Assembly (NCBI GenBank): GCA_016868955.1
Contig: VGFF01000002.1
Span: forward strand, 1 to 36,690
Origin: Armatimonadota bacterium
GTDB lineage: Bacteria > Sysuimicrobiota > Sysuimicrobiia > Sysuimicrobiales > VGFF01
Reading direction: 5' to 3'
DNA length: 36,690 nucleotides
Of this stretch, positions 8,602-17,391 are shown in pieces (the first letter of the stretch is position 1; each line of letters begins with the position of its first letter). Below the pieces are notes generated by a model. The model did not search any database. It was not told where the DNA came from and worked only from the letters and a program-made list of their open reading frames with translations. The position numbers were made by a program, and so were the translations under genes.

Positions 8602-9522
8602 TCAAGCCCGACCGCCGGCGATCGCTTCCAGCGCCGGCAGGAAGTCCGTCAACGTCCGCACGCGTGCCGCGACCTCGTCGCGACGGGCGCCGACACACAG
8701 CAACGGCACGGGATTCCGCGTGTGGGTCGCGGATTCGCCGTCCTCCAGGTTGCCGTGGTCGCTCGTCAGGAGCAGCAGCGACCGTTCGAGGTCGAGCGCC
8801 GCGACTGCGGCCCCGAGCGCGCGATCGAGCTGCTCGACGACGGCGACGGGATCGAGCGACCAGCGGCCGTGGCCGGCCATGTCGGACAAGAAGAATTCGA
8901 AGACGGTGACGTCGTGCCGTTCCGTGAGGCGCGCCAATGCCTCACCGGCCGCCTCCGGCGTGACGAGCGGCACGTCGTGGCCGCGCGCCCGTGCCCGCGC
9001 GTTCGTCAGATCCTGATACGCGGCTTCGCCACGACGCAGCGCGTCGAGATCGCGCAACGGGATGTCGGCGGCCAATGCCGCGAACGTGAATGCGGCGTGG
9101 CGCAGGCGCCGGGCCTCGATCGCGGTGAAGTAGTCGGGGCTGAACTCGTTCGCGAACGTGACCTGAAGTCCCCGATCGCGCAGCCGCCGGAACAGACCTT
9201 GCTCGCGCAGCAGCGCGCGCTGCTTCACCGTCGGATACGCCGTGACGTGCCGCCCTTCCAACGCCGCGGCGTTGTGCCCCGTCAGCAGCGACGTCTGGCC
9301 GCTCGCGCTTTGCGGCAGGCCGGGAACGCCGAGCGTCGCGTCGACCGGCACGGCCGTGCAGCGCGCGCTGCGGAGCAGAAGTCGCTCGGCGACGAGCGCC
9401 CCGCCGAGCAACGCGTCGAGCGCCGGCGTCTTCGCGGTGACGAACGGATTCGTGACGCTCGCTGATCCGAGCCCCACGCCGTCGACGAACCAGAACAGAA
9501 CGTGCGGCCGGTCGGCGCTCAT
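8602..9522 (-). CDS. Alkaline-phosphatase-superfamily metalloenzyme (phosphopentomutase/phosphoglyceromutase-like)
   Basis: MSADRPHVLFWFVDGVGLGSASVTNPF, QSASGQTSLLTGHNAA, LLTSDHGNLED...THTRNPVPLL. Confidence 0.8.
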   Translation of the reverse strand: MSADRPHVLFWFVDGVGLGSASVTNPFVTAKTPALDALLGGALVAERLLLRSARCTAVPVDATLGVPGLPQSASGQTSLLTGHNAAALEGRHVTAYPTVKQRALLREQGLFRRLRDRGLQVTFANEFSPDYFTAIEARRLRHAAFTFAALAADIPLRDLDALRRGEAAYQDLTNARARARGHDVPLVTPEAAGEALARLTERHDVTVFEFFLSDMAGHGRWSLDPVAVVEQLDRALGAAVAALDLERSLLLLTSDHGNLEDGESATHTRNPVPLLCVGARRDEVAARVRTLTDFLPALEAIAGGRA

Positions 9523-10094
9523 GGCCGGCGCGACAGCGACGGGCTGTCGGAATCGAGGAAGCGGCAGGGAGCCTCGGCGGCGTGGCGGATGCCGATCCGC
9601 CGCGCCGCCGAGGCTCCCTGCCGGCCGGCGGCGATGAACAGGTCGCCGGCGCGTGCCAGGTCCCATCCGCTGCACGAAAGATCGATCCCGAACGCCCGCG
9701 TGAGGCGGCCTGGGCCCGCCGCCAGGCGGATCGCGGCGACGGCTGGAGATTGGCGCCACGCGCGCATCTGCGCATTTCCCGATTCGGGCTCGACCGCGCG
9801 AACAAGGACGGCGCCGGCGACCCCTTCGCGCTCGGCCATGACGTTGAGGCAGAAGTGCACACCGCAGGAAAGATACACATAGGCCGTCTCGGGCACGCCC
9901 CACATGATCTCGCTGCGCGCCGCGCGCGTCCGGGCGTGGCTCGCGGGGTCTCCGGTGCCGAGGTACGCCTCTGTCTCGACGATCCGGCCAACGAGCGTTC
10001 CGCCCGGTGCACGCCGGACGAGCCGCGCGCCGACCAGTGCGCGCGCGACCTCGAGGGTGGAGCGCGCCAAGAACGCGCGCGGCAGCGGCTTCAT
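9519..10094 (-). CDS. DNA-3-methyladenine glycosylase (MPG/AAG family)
   Basis: LARSTLEVARALVGARLVRR...VGRIVETEAYLGTGDPASHARTRAARSEIMWG..AYVYLSCGVHFCLNVMAE; GPGRLTRAFGID; RRIGIRHAAEAPCRFLDSDSPSLSR. Confidence 0.92.
   Translation of the reverse strand: MKPLPRAFLARSTLEVARALVGARLVRRAPGGTLVGRIVETEAYLGTGDPASHARTRAARSEIMWGVPETAYVYLSCGVHFCLNVMAEREGVAGAVLVRAVEPESGNAQMRAWRQSPAVAAIRLAAGPGRLTRAFGIDLSCSGWDLARAGDLFIAAGRQGASAARRIGIRHAAEAPCRFLDSDSPSLSRRP
9562..9623. repeat. 29-bp near-perfect inverted repeat inside MPG CDS
   Basis: 9562-9590 cggcagggagcctcggcggcgtggcggat; loop gccg; 9595-9623 atccgccgcgccgccgaggctccctgccg; one mismatch (t9583/g9602). Confidence 0.97.
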
Positions 10095-11815
10095 CCGCCG
10101 CGCTTGCGGCGCAGCGCCGCTCGCAGCTTCACCAGCGGCAGCGCGTTGACGACGTTCTCGGCGGTGAGCCAGGCGCGGCGCGCCGTGCCGATGCCGTAGT
10201 TCAGCGCCAGCCCCTCCGCCGCGTGCGCGTCGCTGCCGATTTCGATTTGCACGCCGTTGGCGCGGGCGCGTCGCAGGTGATCGTCCTTCAGGTCCAAGCG
10301 CTCAGGCGCGGCATTGAGCTCGAGGATCGTTCCAGTCGCCGCCGCCTCGCGGATGACGGCGTCGATGTCGAGCGCGTAGGGATCGCGTTGCCCGATCAAC
10401 CGGCCCGTCGGGTGGCCGAGGATCGTGACGTAGGGATTGCGCATGGCGCGCACGACGCGCGCGGTCATCTCCGATTCGGTCATCCGAAACCGCGAGTGCA
10501 CGCTCGCGATCGCGAGATCCAACGCGGCGAGCAAGTCGTCATCGTAGTCGAGCGATCCGTCGGCGAGGATGTCGACCTCGGCACCGATGAGCACTTCGAT
10601 GCCGAGCTTCTTATTCGACAGCGCGCGCACCTCGGCGATGTGGGCCCGCAAATCCTCGGGAGGAACACCGCCCGCGAACTTCAAGGACTGCGAATGATCG
10701 GTGATGCATACGTATTCGTAGCCCAACGCCTTCGCGGCGCGCGCCATCTCGGCGGCGCTGCCGCTGCCATCGCTCCACTTCGTGTGCATGTGGAGGTCGC
10801 CGCGGATGTCGCCGGCCTCGACGAGGCGCGGCAGCGCCCCGGCGACGGCCGCTTCGACCTCACCGAGGTCCTCGCGCATCTCCGGCGGAATCCACGGCAT
10901 CCCGAGCGCGTCGTAGATCTCCTCTTCCGTCGCCGCGGCGATGCGCTGCTCGCCATCGGCTCGAAACAATCCGTATTCGTTGAGGCGCAAGCCGGCGCGG
11001 ACCGCGCGCTCGCGCACCTTCGCGTTGTGCTCCTTCGAGCCGGTGAAGTACTGCAGCGCGGCGCCAAACGCCTCCGGCGGGACGACGCGCAGATCGGCCT
11101 GCACGCCCGTGCGCAACGTGACGCTGCTCTTCGACGGCCCGTGCGCGAGCACGTCGAGGACCCAGGGCGATCGAACGAACGCGTCCATGACCGGATCGGG
11201 ATCATCGCTCGTGACCAGCACGTCGAGGTCGCCGATCCTGTCGCGCATGCGGCGCAGGCTGCCTGCGACGCTGATCTGTCGAACCTGCGGCAGCGCGCGC
11301 AACGCCGCCACGAGATCGTCGGCCATCGGCCGGGCGATGCCGATCGGCGTCCGCGCCGATTGCCGTCGCGCCTGCTCGATGCCGCGCAGGACGTTCTCTT
11401 CGCTCTTCTTGCCCATGCGCGGCAAGGTGCGCAGGCGGCCGGCGCGCGCGGCCGCTTCCAACTCGTCCAGCGTCGAGATCCCCAGTGACGCGTGAATCAA
11501 GCGCGCCGTCTTGGGACCGACGCCGGAGAGGCGGGCGAGCGTGATCAAACCCACCGGCAGCTCGGCGAGCAGCTTTTCGTGGAAGTCGACCTTGTCGGAG
11601 TCCAGGAACTCGAAGATCTTCTCGGCCAAGCTCTTGCCGATGCCCGGGATCTCCTCCAACGCCCCGCGATCCGCGATCGCCTGCACGTCCTCGGTCAGCG
11701 ATCCGATCGCACGGGCGACGCGCCGATACGCGTTGACGCGGAAGCCCGATTCTTCCTTCAGCTCGAGGAGGTCGGCGATCTCGTTGAAGATCGTTTCCAG
11801 CGCCTGGTTGTTCAT
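10091..11815 (-). CDS. polX: DNA polymerase/3'-5' exonuclease PolX (Pol X + PHP)
   Basis: MNNQALETIFNEIADLLELKEESGFRVNAYRRVARAI, HhH motifs, SLRRMRDRIGDLDVLV, PHP domain GDLHMHTKWSDGS...CITDHSQSL. Confidence 0.95.
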   Translation of the reverse strand: MNNQALETIFNEIADLLELKEESGFRVNAYRRVARAIGSLTEDVQAIADRGALEEIPGIGKSLAEKIFEFLDSDKVDFHEKLLAELPVGLITLARLSGVGPKTARLIHASLGISTLDELEAAARAGRLRTLPRMGKKSEENVLRGIEQARRQSARTPIGIARPMADDLVAALRALPQVRQISVAGSLRRMRDRIGDLDVLVTSDDPDPVMDAFVRSPWVLDVLAHGPSKSSVTLRTGVQADLRVVPPEAFGAALQYFTGSKEHNAKVRERAVRAGLRLNEYGLFRADGEQRIAAATEEEIYDALGMPWIPPEMREDLGEVEAAVAGALPRLVEAGDIRGDLHMHTKWSDGSGSAAEMARAAKALGYEYVCITDHSQSLKFAGGVPPEDLRAHIAEVRALSNKKLGIEVLIGAEVDILADGSLDYDDDLLAALDLAIASVHSRFRMTESEMTARVVRAMRNPYVTILGHPTGRLIGQRDPYALDIDAVIREAAATGTILELNAAPERLDLKDDHLRRARANGVQIEIGSDAHAAEGLALNYGIGTARRAWLTAENVVNALPLVKLRAALRRKRGG

Positions 11816-11873
11816 CGCCGGCCGCGCGACGCGATGCGACGCAAGTCGACTCGACCGCCCGCGCCGCGGGCGG

Positions 11874-12392
11874 CTAGAAAACGTCCTTGCCAGTGCCGAG
11901 GCGCGGCAGGGGGAGTGGGATGAGCGGGTAGACGAGTTCGTAGAAGTTCGTCTGCCATCTCGCGACGTGCTTCGCGATCCGAGACTGCCGCACGTCGCGG
12001 ACGATCGGGGACCGCGCCGGCAACGGCACGGACAACAAAACGGCGACCATCATCATCGCGATCAGCACGCCCTTGACGCCGCCGAACAGCGCGCCGACCG
12101 CGATCGACGACCCGCGCGCCGGCTTGCGTCCGGCGATCCAGGCCGTCAGGATGTTCCCGACGACGATCAACGAGAAGAAGGCGAAGACGAACGTGAATGC
12201 CGCTCCCCAATCGGGCCACGGGAACGCCGCCGGCAGCGCCGTCCGCGAGATCGGCTGGTAGAGCAGCGACGCGGCGAGGAAAGCCGCGCACAGGAAAAAG
12301 ATCTCGAAGAACGTTCGAACGTGCCCTCGCACCAGCCCCGAGAACACCATCAACAAAAAGAGACCGATGACGAGAAAATCGATCCAGGCCAA
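11874..12392 (-). CDS. CvpA family membrane protein
   Basis: MAWIDFLVIGLFLLMVFSGLVRGHVRTFFEIFFLCAAFLAASLLY...GNILTAWIAGRKPARGSSIAVGALFGGVKGVLIAMMM. Confidence 0.85.
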   Translation of the reverse strand: MAWIDFLVIGLFLLMVFSGLVRGHVRTFFEIFFLCAAFLAASLLYQPISRTALPAAFPWPDWGAAFTFVFAFFSLIVVGNILTAWIAGRKPARGSSIAVGALFGGVKGVLIAMMMVAVLLSVPLPARSPIVRDVRQSRIAKHVARWQTNFYELVYPLIPLPLPRLGTGKDVF

Positions 12393-12415
12393 CGGGAACC
12401 TCCCGCGTAGCGCCG

Positions 12416-14488
12416 CTACGCGCCGCGAATTTGCGCGCCAAGCCGCGTCCTCAGCGCGTCTCGGACCCTCTCCAGCGTCGATTCTACTTCCGCGGCTTCG
12501 AGCGTCCGATCGGGATCGCGGAAGCGCATCGCCACGGCCACGCTCTTGGCACCGTCGGGGATCGAGGCGCCGACGTAGACGTCGAAAGGTTCCGCGTGCT
12601 CAAGCGTCGCCCCCGCGACCTCGTGGACCACGTTCAACAACGCCGCCGATGTGACTGCTAGGGGAACGATCGCCGACAGATCGCGCTCCACCGCCGGCAG
12701 GCGCGGCATCGGTTCGTAAGCCTGCCAGACCGACGCGCGTGCGACTGCGGCCCCCAGGTCGATCTCGGCCGCGAACGCCCTTCCCCGCAAATCGTACTCC
12801 GCGGAGACGTCCGGATGCACCTCACCCAGCCAACCCGCGTCTCTCCCCTCGATCGAGACGGCCGCGGCCCGGCCTGGGTGTAGAAACGGCAACACCGTGG
12901 GGCTGACGTCCCAGACCTCGACGTGGAGCAGATCGAACAGCGTCTCCAACAGCCCTTTGACGTGGTAAAAGGTCGTCTCGGCGGCGGCCGCGGGAACGTT
13001 CCAGCGCCCCGCCAGGAAGTGCCCGATCGCCCCGATCGCGATGACCTTGCGCTCGGTCCACTGACCGCCGGTTCGCCCGTAGACGCGCCCGATCTCGAAC
13101 GCTGACACGTCCGCGTTGCCGCGCGTTCGGTTGATTCTCAGGACTTCCAACAGCGATGGCAACATCATCGTCCGCAGGTGCGTATGCTCTTCCGTCAACG
13201 GATTCCGCAGCGGAATCGCGGCGCGGCCCGGGTCGCCCTCCGGCAGCCGCAACGCGTCGAAGACGCGCGGGTGAACCAGCGACAACGTAAACACCTCGGT
13301 CAATCCGCAGCGCAGCAACGTGTCGCGGGCCACCACCTCGGCAGCGCGAGACGCGACGACCCGACTGGCCGTCGCCCTACCCGCGGGCATCGTCTCCGGA
13401 ATCCGGTCGTAGCCCCAGAGGCGGGCGACCTCCTCGATGAGGTCTTCTTCGCGCCGCACGTCGCGCCGGTGGGCTGGGACGAGCGCCGTGAGGCGGTCTC
13501 CCTCGAGACGCGTCGCGAAGCCGAGCCGGCCGAGCACCGCGACCGTCTCTTCGACCGGAGGCGCCGCGCCCAGCACGCGCTCGATGCGCGCCAGCCGCAA
13601 CGTCACCGTCCGCTCCGCCTCGGGTTCGGGATAAACGTCAATGATACCGGGCGCGGCCGTCCCCTCGGCCAGCTCGGCGATCAGCGCCGCCGCGCGGTCG
13701 AGCGCGTACGAGACCCGCTCGGGTTCGCCGCCGCGTTCGTGGCGCGCGCTCGCCTCGGTGCGCAGGCCCAGGGAGCGTGCCGTGCGACGCACCTGGCGGC
13801 CGTTGAACCATGCCGACTCCAGGAAAACATGTTTCGTCGCGGCTGTGATCTCGGTCTCGGCTCCGCCCATCACGCCGCCGACCGCGATCGGGCGCGTCCG
13901 ATCGGTGATGATCAGCGCGCCATCGGGCAGTTCGTGCGTCGTCCCGTCCAGCGTCGTCAGCTGCTCTCCGGCGCGCGCCGCGCGCACGACGATCTCGGCG
14001 TTCGGAATCGTGTCGAGGTCGAACGCGTGCAGCGGCTGCCCCGTCTCGAGCATGACGTAGTTCGTGACGTCGACGACGTTGTTGATCGCGCGAACGCCGG
14101 CTTTTTCCAGGCGCTCCTGCATCCAGAACGGCGACGGTCCGATGCGCCTGATATCGATCACGCGGCCGGCGTAGCGAGGACACAACGCCGGGTCGGCGAT
14201 AGTCACGGTCGCACGAGCGGCGGCGGCGATGCCCGCTTCCGGCACGACGGCGGCGGGCAGCCTCAGCGCGCCGCCTGCCGCCGCGGCGACTTCACGGGCG
14301 ACGCCGACGATGCTTTGCCAGTCGGGCCGGTTCGCCGTGATCTCGAGGTCGAAGACGACGTCGGCCCCTTCCCCTTCGACGCCTTCCACGCCGAGCCCGA
14401 GTTGGGGAAAACGTTCGGTCCAGGTCGCAGGATCGAGGTCGTCGACGCCTTCGACGTACGTGCGCAGCCAACTCCAAGGAATCTTCAA
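12416..14488 (-). CDS. pheT: Phenylalanyl-tRNA synthetase beta subunit (likely TTG start at 14488)
   Basis: LKIPWSWLRTYVEG...FDLEITANRPDWQSIVGVAREVAA, INNVVDVTNYVMLETGQPLHAFD, GGVMGG, C-terminal anticodon-binding-like domain. No EMAP/tRNA-binding insertion seen, so a shorter-type PheT. Confidence 0.94.
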   Translation of the reverse strand: MKIPWSWLRTYVEGVDDLDPATWTERFPQLGLGVEGVEGEGADVVFDLEITANRPDWQSIVGVAREVAAAAGGALRLPAAVVPEAGIAAAARATVTIADPALCPRYAGRVIDIRRIGPSPFWMQERLEKAGVRAINNVVDVTNYVMLETGQPLHAFDLDTIPNAEIVVRAARAGEQLTTLDGTTHELPDGALIITDRTRPIAVGGVMGGAETEITAATKHVFLESAWFNGRQVRRTARSLGLRTEASARHERGGEPERVSYALDRAAALIAELAEGTAAPGIIDVYPEPEAERTVTLRLARIERVLGAAPPVEETVAVLGRLGFATRLEGDRLTALVPAHRRDVRREEDLIEEVARLWGYDRIPETMPAGRATASRVVASRAAEVVARDTLLRCGLTEVFTLSLVHPRVFDALRLPEGDPGRAAIPLRNPLTEEHTHLRTMMLPSLLEVLRINRTRGNADVSAFEIGRVYGRTGGQWTERKVIAIGAIGHFLAGRWNVPAAAAETTFYHVKGLLETLFDLLHVEVWDVSPTVLPFLHPGRAAAVSIEGRDAGWLGEVHPDVSAEYDLRGRAFAAEIDLGAAVARASVWQAYEPMPRLPAVERDLSAIVPLAVTSAALLNVVHEVAGATLEHAEPFDVYVGASIPDGAKSVAVAMRFRDPDRTLEAAEVESTLERVRDALRTRLGAQIRGA

Positions 14489-14526
14489 GGCCGCTCTCCT
14501 CGCTCGATACGATGCCGGGTCAGGCG

Positions 14527-15510
14527 CTAGAACTTCCGCAAGAACCGCACATCGTTGTCCCAGAACAAGCGCAGGTCCGGGATCCGATGGCGGACCATCG
14601 CCGGGCGCTCGACGCCCCAACCGAACGCCAGCGCCGCGTACCGCTCGGGGTCGATCCCGGCCGCCTCCAAGACGTGCGGGTGGAACATGCCGCAGCCGCC
14701 CATCTCCAACCATCGCCCGCGAAACCGCACCGCCGTCTCGGCGCTCGGTTCGGTGAACGGAAAGTAGGAAGGCGTCAACCGCGTCTTCGTCTCCGGCCCG
14801 AAGAGCTGCCGCGCGAACTCCGACAGAATCCCCTTCAGGTCGGAGAATCGGATGTTCTCGTCGACGACGAACCCGTCGACTTGATGGAAGACCGGCATAT
14901 GGGTCGCGTCGATCAAGTCACGCCGATAGCAACGGCCCACGGTCACGACGCGCATCGGCGGACGCCGTTCCATCATGACGTGCGTATCGACGCTCGTCGT
15001 GTGCGTACGCAGCAGGTGCGTGGCGTCGAGGTAGAAGCAATCTTGCGCGTCGCGCGCCGGATGGTCCTCCGCGAAGTTGAGACGCCGGAAGTTGTGGTCT
15101 TCGTCCTCGATCTCCGGGCCCTCGGCGACGTCGAATCCCATGGATCGGAAGATGTCGACGACCTCGACCAGCAGACTGCCGAGCACGTGCGGACGTCCGA
15201 CGTGCGGGCGCCGGCCCGGCAGCGTCACGTCGAGCGCCTCCTCGCGCAGCGCAGCGTCGCGCGCCGCGACGACGACTTCCGCGGCGCGCGATCCGATCAA
15301 CGTCTCCAGGGCCGCCTTCGCGTCATTGAGGGTCTTCCCGGCGGCGGCGCGCTCCTCGGCCGGCAACGCGCCCAGGCCGCGCAACAAGGCGCTGAGATCC
15401 CCGGCGCGCCCGAGGAACCGCCGGCGCGCTTCCTCAAGGGCTTCCGGCGACGCAGCCGCGCGAATCGCCGCCTCGGCTTGCGCGCGCACCGCCGCGATCC
15501 GTTCTTGCAT
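14527..15510 (-). CDS. pheS: Phenylalanyl-tRNA synthetase alpha subunit
   Basis: MQERIAAVRAQAEAAIRAAAS...GRRPHVGRPHVLGSLLVEVVDIFRSMGFDVAEGPEIEDEDHNFRRLNFAEDHPARD...FHQVDGFVVDENI...WLEMGGCGMFHPHVLEAAG; RBS GGAGGAG. Confidence 0.96.
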   Translation of the reverse strand: MQERIAAVRAQAEAAIRAAASPEALEEARRRFLGRAGDLSALLRGLGALPAEERAAAGKTLNDAKAALETLIGSRAAEVVVAARDAALREEALDVTLPGRRPHVGRPHVLGSLLVEVVDIFRSMGFDVAEGPEIEDEDHNFRRLNFAEDHPARDAQDCFYLDATHLLRTHTTSVDTHVMMERRPPMRVVTVGRCYRRDLIDATHMPVFHQVDGFVVDENIRFSDLKGILSEFARQLFGPETKTRLTPSYFPFTEPSAETAVRFRGRWLEMGGCGMFHPHVLEAAGIDPERYAALAFGWGVERPAMVRHRIPDLRLFWDNDVRFLRKF

Positions 15511-15575
15511 GCCACTCTCCTCCTCGGTTCGTCGGCGCAAACACGCGAACGCTTCCTATGGCCCGCGCACACGCC

Positions 15576-15845
15576 GGAAAACAAATACGCCCCCGTCGAC
15601 AAGGACGGAGGCGCGTTCCGTGGTACCACCTTGGTTTCGCGGCGTCAGCGTGACCCCGCCGCGACCCTCTGGATTTCCCGTTCACGGGGGACAGGCGGCG
15701 ACGACTACCGACGCCCGCGGGCGCGTTCACCGTCGCGGCTCGGGAGCGAACTTCAACGGTCAGGCCGCGAACGAGGCTCGCAGTCTCGGCCTCGTCTCCC
15801 TGGCGCCGCGCAACCGTTTACTCTCTCCCTCTTCGCCGTATGCAC
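15576..15845 (-). promoter_or_regulatory. Phe T-box leader upstream of pheST
   Basis: Minus strand: T-box AAGGTGGTACCACGGAA (15616-15632); terminator stem CGCCTCCGTC/GACGGGGGCG (15588-15613) then TATTTGTTTT; Stem I specifier loop GGGAG-AGAGTA-AACGGT ... ACCGTT-GAAG-TTC-G-CTCCC with S-turn AGTA/GAA and TTC (Phe) at 15748-15750. Confidence 0.95.
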
Positions 15846-15851
15846 AGGCGG

Positions 15852-15860
15852 AGTATAACA
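15852..15860 (-). promoter_or_regulatory. Extended -10 promoter element (TGTTATACT) of the T-box/pheST transcript
   Basis: Minus strand TGtTATACT just upstream of the T-box 5' end; no convincing -35. Confidence 0.6.
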
Positions 15861-15890
15861 GACGCCGGCATCGCCGCCGGTCGCGGACGT

Positions 15891-16670
15891 CTACGGGGCG
15901 CCCGCAGGGCGGTCCAGGCGCCGTGCCTCGTAAAGGACCACCGCGGCCGCCGCGAACACGTTGAGCGACTCGGCGCGACCGAAGACGGGTACGCGGATCC
16001 GGCTTGCGCCCGACCACGCGTGCTTGGGCCCGTGCGCTTCGCTGCCGAAGACGAGAGCGATCGGCGGCGCGTAGTCGACGTCACGATAGTCGGCGGCGCC
16101 GCTGGCGTCCGCCACGTAAACGCGCTCGACGCGCAGGACCTCGGCTTCCGATCCGTCGAGGATCGGCAGGGAGAGGACCGACCCGGCGCTGGCCCGGAGC
16201 GCTTTCGGGTTGTACGGATCGACGGAATCGGCCATCAGGACGACGCCGTCGAACCCGGCCGCGTCCGCCGTGCGAATCAGCGTTCCGAGGTTCCCGGGAT
16301 CGGCGATCCCGTCGCAGACGACGAGCCGGCGCCACGATCGTTCTCGCAGCGGCCGCCGCGACGGCAGCCGCACGACCGCCGCCAGCGGCGGCGGCGACGC
16401 GACGTCACCGATCGCACGCAGCACGCGCCCCGAGACCTCGATCCGGCGCGCCCCTGAACCGACGGCGCGCGCCGCTAGCGCTTCGTCGTCCGCGTCGGCG
16501 GCGGCGGCATGGACGAGGATCTCCTCCACCGGCGCGCCCGCGCGGAGCGCGGCGTCGATCAACCGCGCCGTCGGCAGCACCGCGCGCCCTTGCGCCTGCC
16601 GCTCGGCCGCGCGCGCCAACGTGCACAGCGCCTTGATGTGCGGATGGTGCGGGCTCTCGATCGTCGCCAA
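15891..16670 (-). CDS. TrmH/SpoU family RNA 2'-O-ribose methyltransferase (start refined to TTG 16670)
   Basis: (M)ATIESPHHPHIKALCTLARAAERQAQGRAVLPTARLIDAAL...LVVCDGIADPGNLGTLIRTADAAGFDGVVLM...ALVFGSEAHGP; RBS AGGAGAGG 8 nt upstream of TTG. Confidence 0.9.
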   Translation of the reverse strand: MATIESPHHPHIKALCTLARAAERQAQGRAVLPTARLIDAALRAGAPVEEILVHAAAADADDEALAARAVGSGARRIEVSGRVLRAIGDVASPPPLAAVVRLPSRRPLRERSWRRLVVCDGIADPGNLGTLIRTADAAGFDGVVLMADSVDPYNPKALRASAGSVLSLPILDGSEAEVLRVERVYVADASGAADYRDVDYAPPIALVFGSEAHGPKHAWSGASRIRVPVFGRAESLNVFAAAAVVLYEARRLDRPAGAP

Positions 16671-16704
16671 CGCGACAACCTCTCCTCGAAGTCGGGAAAC
16701 GAAA

Positions 16705-16731
16705 CGGCGGTCCGGCATGGCCGGACCGCCG
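16705..16731 (-). terminator. Intrinsic terminator after rplT
   Basis: Perfect 12-bp stem CGGCGGTCCGGC-CAT-GCCGGACCGCCG followed on the minus strand by TTTCGTTTCCC, 26 nt after the rplT stop. Confidence 0.7.
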
Positions 16732-16756
16732 CCTCCACGTTAGCGCTCTGCGCCGT

Positions 16757-17116
16757 CTACGCGGACGGACCGACCTGCGCCCGCCGCACGATCTCGGCGA
16801 ACGCCGCGTCGTCGCGGACCGCGAGGTCGGCCAGGACCTTTCGATTGATCTCCACACCCTGATTGCGCAATCCGTTCATCAACCGACTGTACGACGTCCC
16901 ATGCGATCGCGCCGCCGCGTTGATGCGGACGATCCAAAGGCACCGGAAGTCGCGCTTGCGAATGCGTCGGTCGCGATACGCCTGCGCGAGCGCTCGCATG
17001 ACGTATTGATTCGCGAGCTTGAACCAGCGGCTCTTCTTCCCCCAGTAGCCCTTGGCGAGCTTGAGGATCTTCTTGTGACGCGCACGCGACGTCGTTCCTC
17101 GCTTCACCCTCGGCAT
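16757..17116 (-). CDS. rplT: 50S ribosomal protein L20
   Basis: [70 protein letters not shown]. Confidence 0.98.
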   Translation of the reverse strand: MPRVKRGTTSRARHKKILKLAKGYWGKKSRWFKLANQYVMRALAQAYRDRRIRKRDFRCLWIVRINAAARSHGTSYSRLMNGLRNQGVEINRKVLADLAVRDDAAFAEIVRRAQVGPSA

Positions 17117-17139
17117 CGTTGATCACCCCTGCTGTTCAC

Positions 17140-17167
17140 CGTGGCTCGCCGTCGGCGGCGAGCCACG
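17140..17167 (-). promoter_or_regulatory. Intercistronic hairpin between rpmI and rplT
   Basis: Perfect 12-bp stem CGTGGCTCGCCG/CGGCGAGCCACG with 4-nt loop, no T-tract. Confidence 0.55.
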
Positions 17168-17176
17168 CCGGCCGTT

Positions 17177-17380
17177 CTACTTCTTGTTGTAGGGAAGGAG
17201 CTTCTCGATCCGATCGGTGTCCGCCGGCGCGACCGCGATCGAAACGCGAAGGCTGCGACGCTGGCGCAACGTCTTCGCTTCCTTCAGGTGGGCACCGCCC
17301 TGCTTTCCGCGCCGCAGCTTGCCGGTACCCGTCGTCTTGATGCGCTTGCGTAGCCCTTGATGCGTCTTGACCTTCGGCAT
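17177..17380 (-). CDS. rpmI: 50S ribosomal protein L35
   Basis: MPKVKTHQGLRKRIKTTGTGKLRRGKQGGAHLKEAKTLRQRRSLRVSIAVAPADTDRIEKLLPYNKK; ATG 17380. Confidence 0.97.
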   Translation of the reverse strand: MPKVKTHQGLRKRIKTTGTGKLRRGKQGGAHLKEAKTLRQRRSLRVSIAVAPADTDRIEKLLPYNKK

Positions 17381-17391
17381 AGGTTCCTCGC

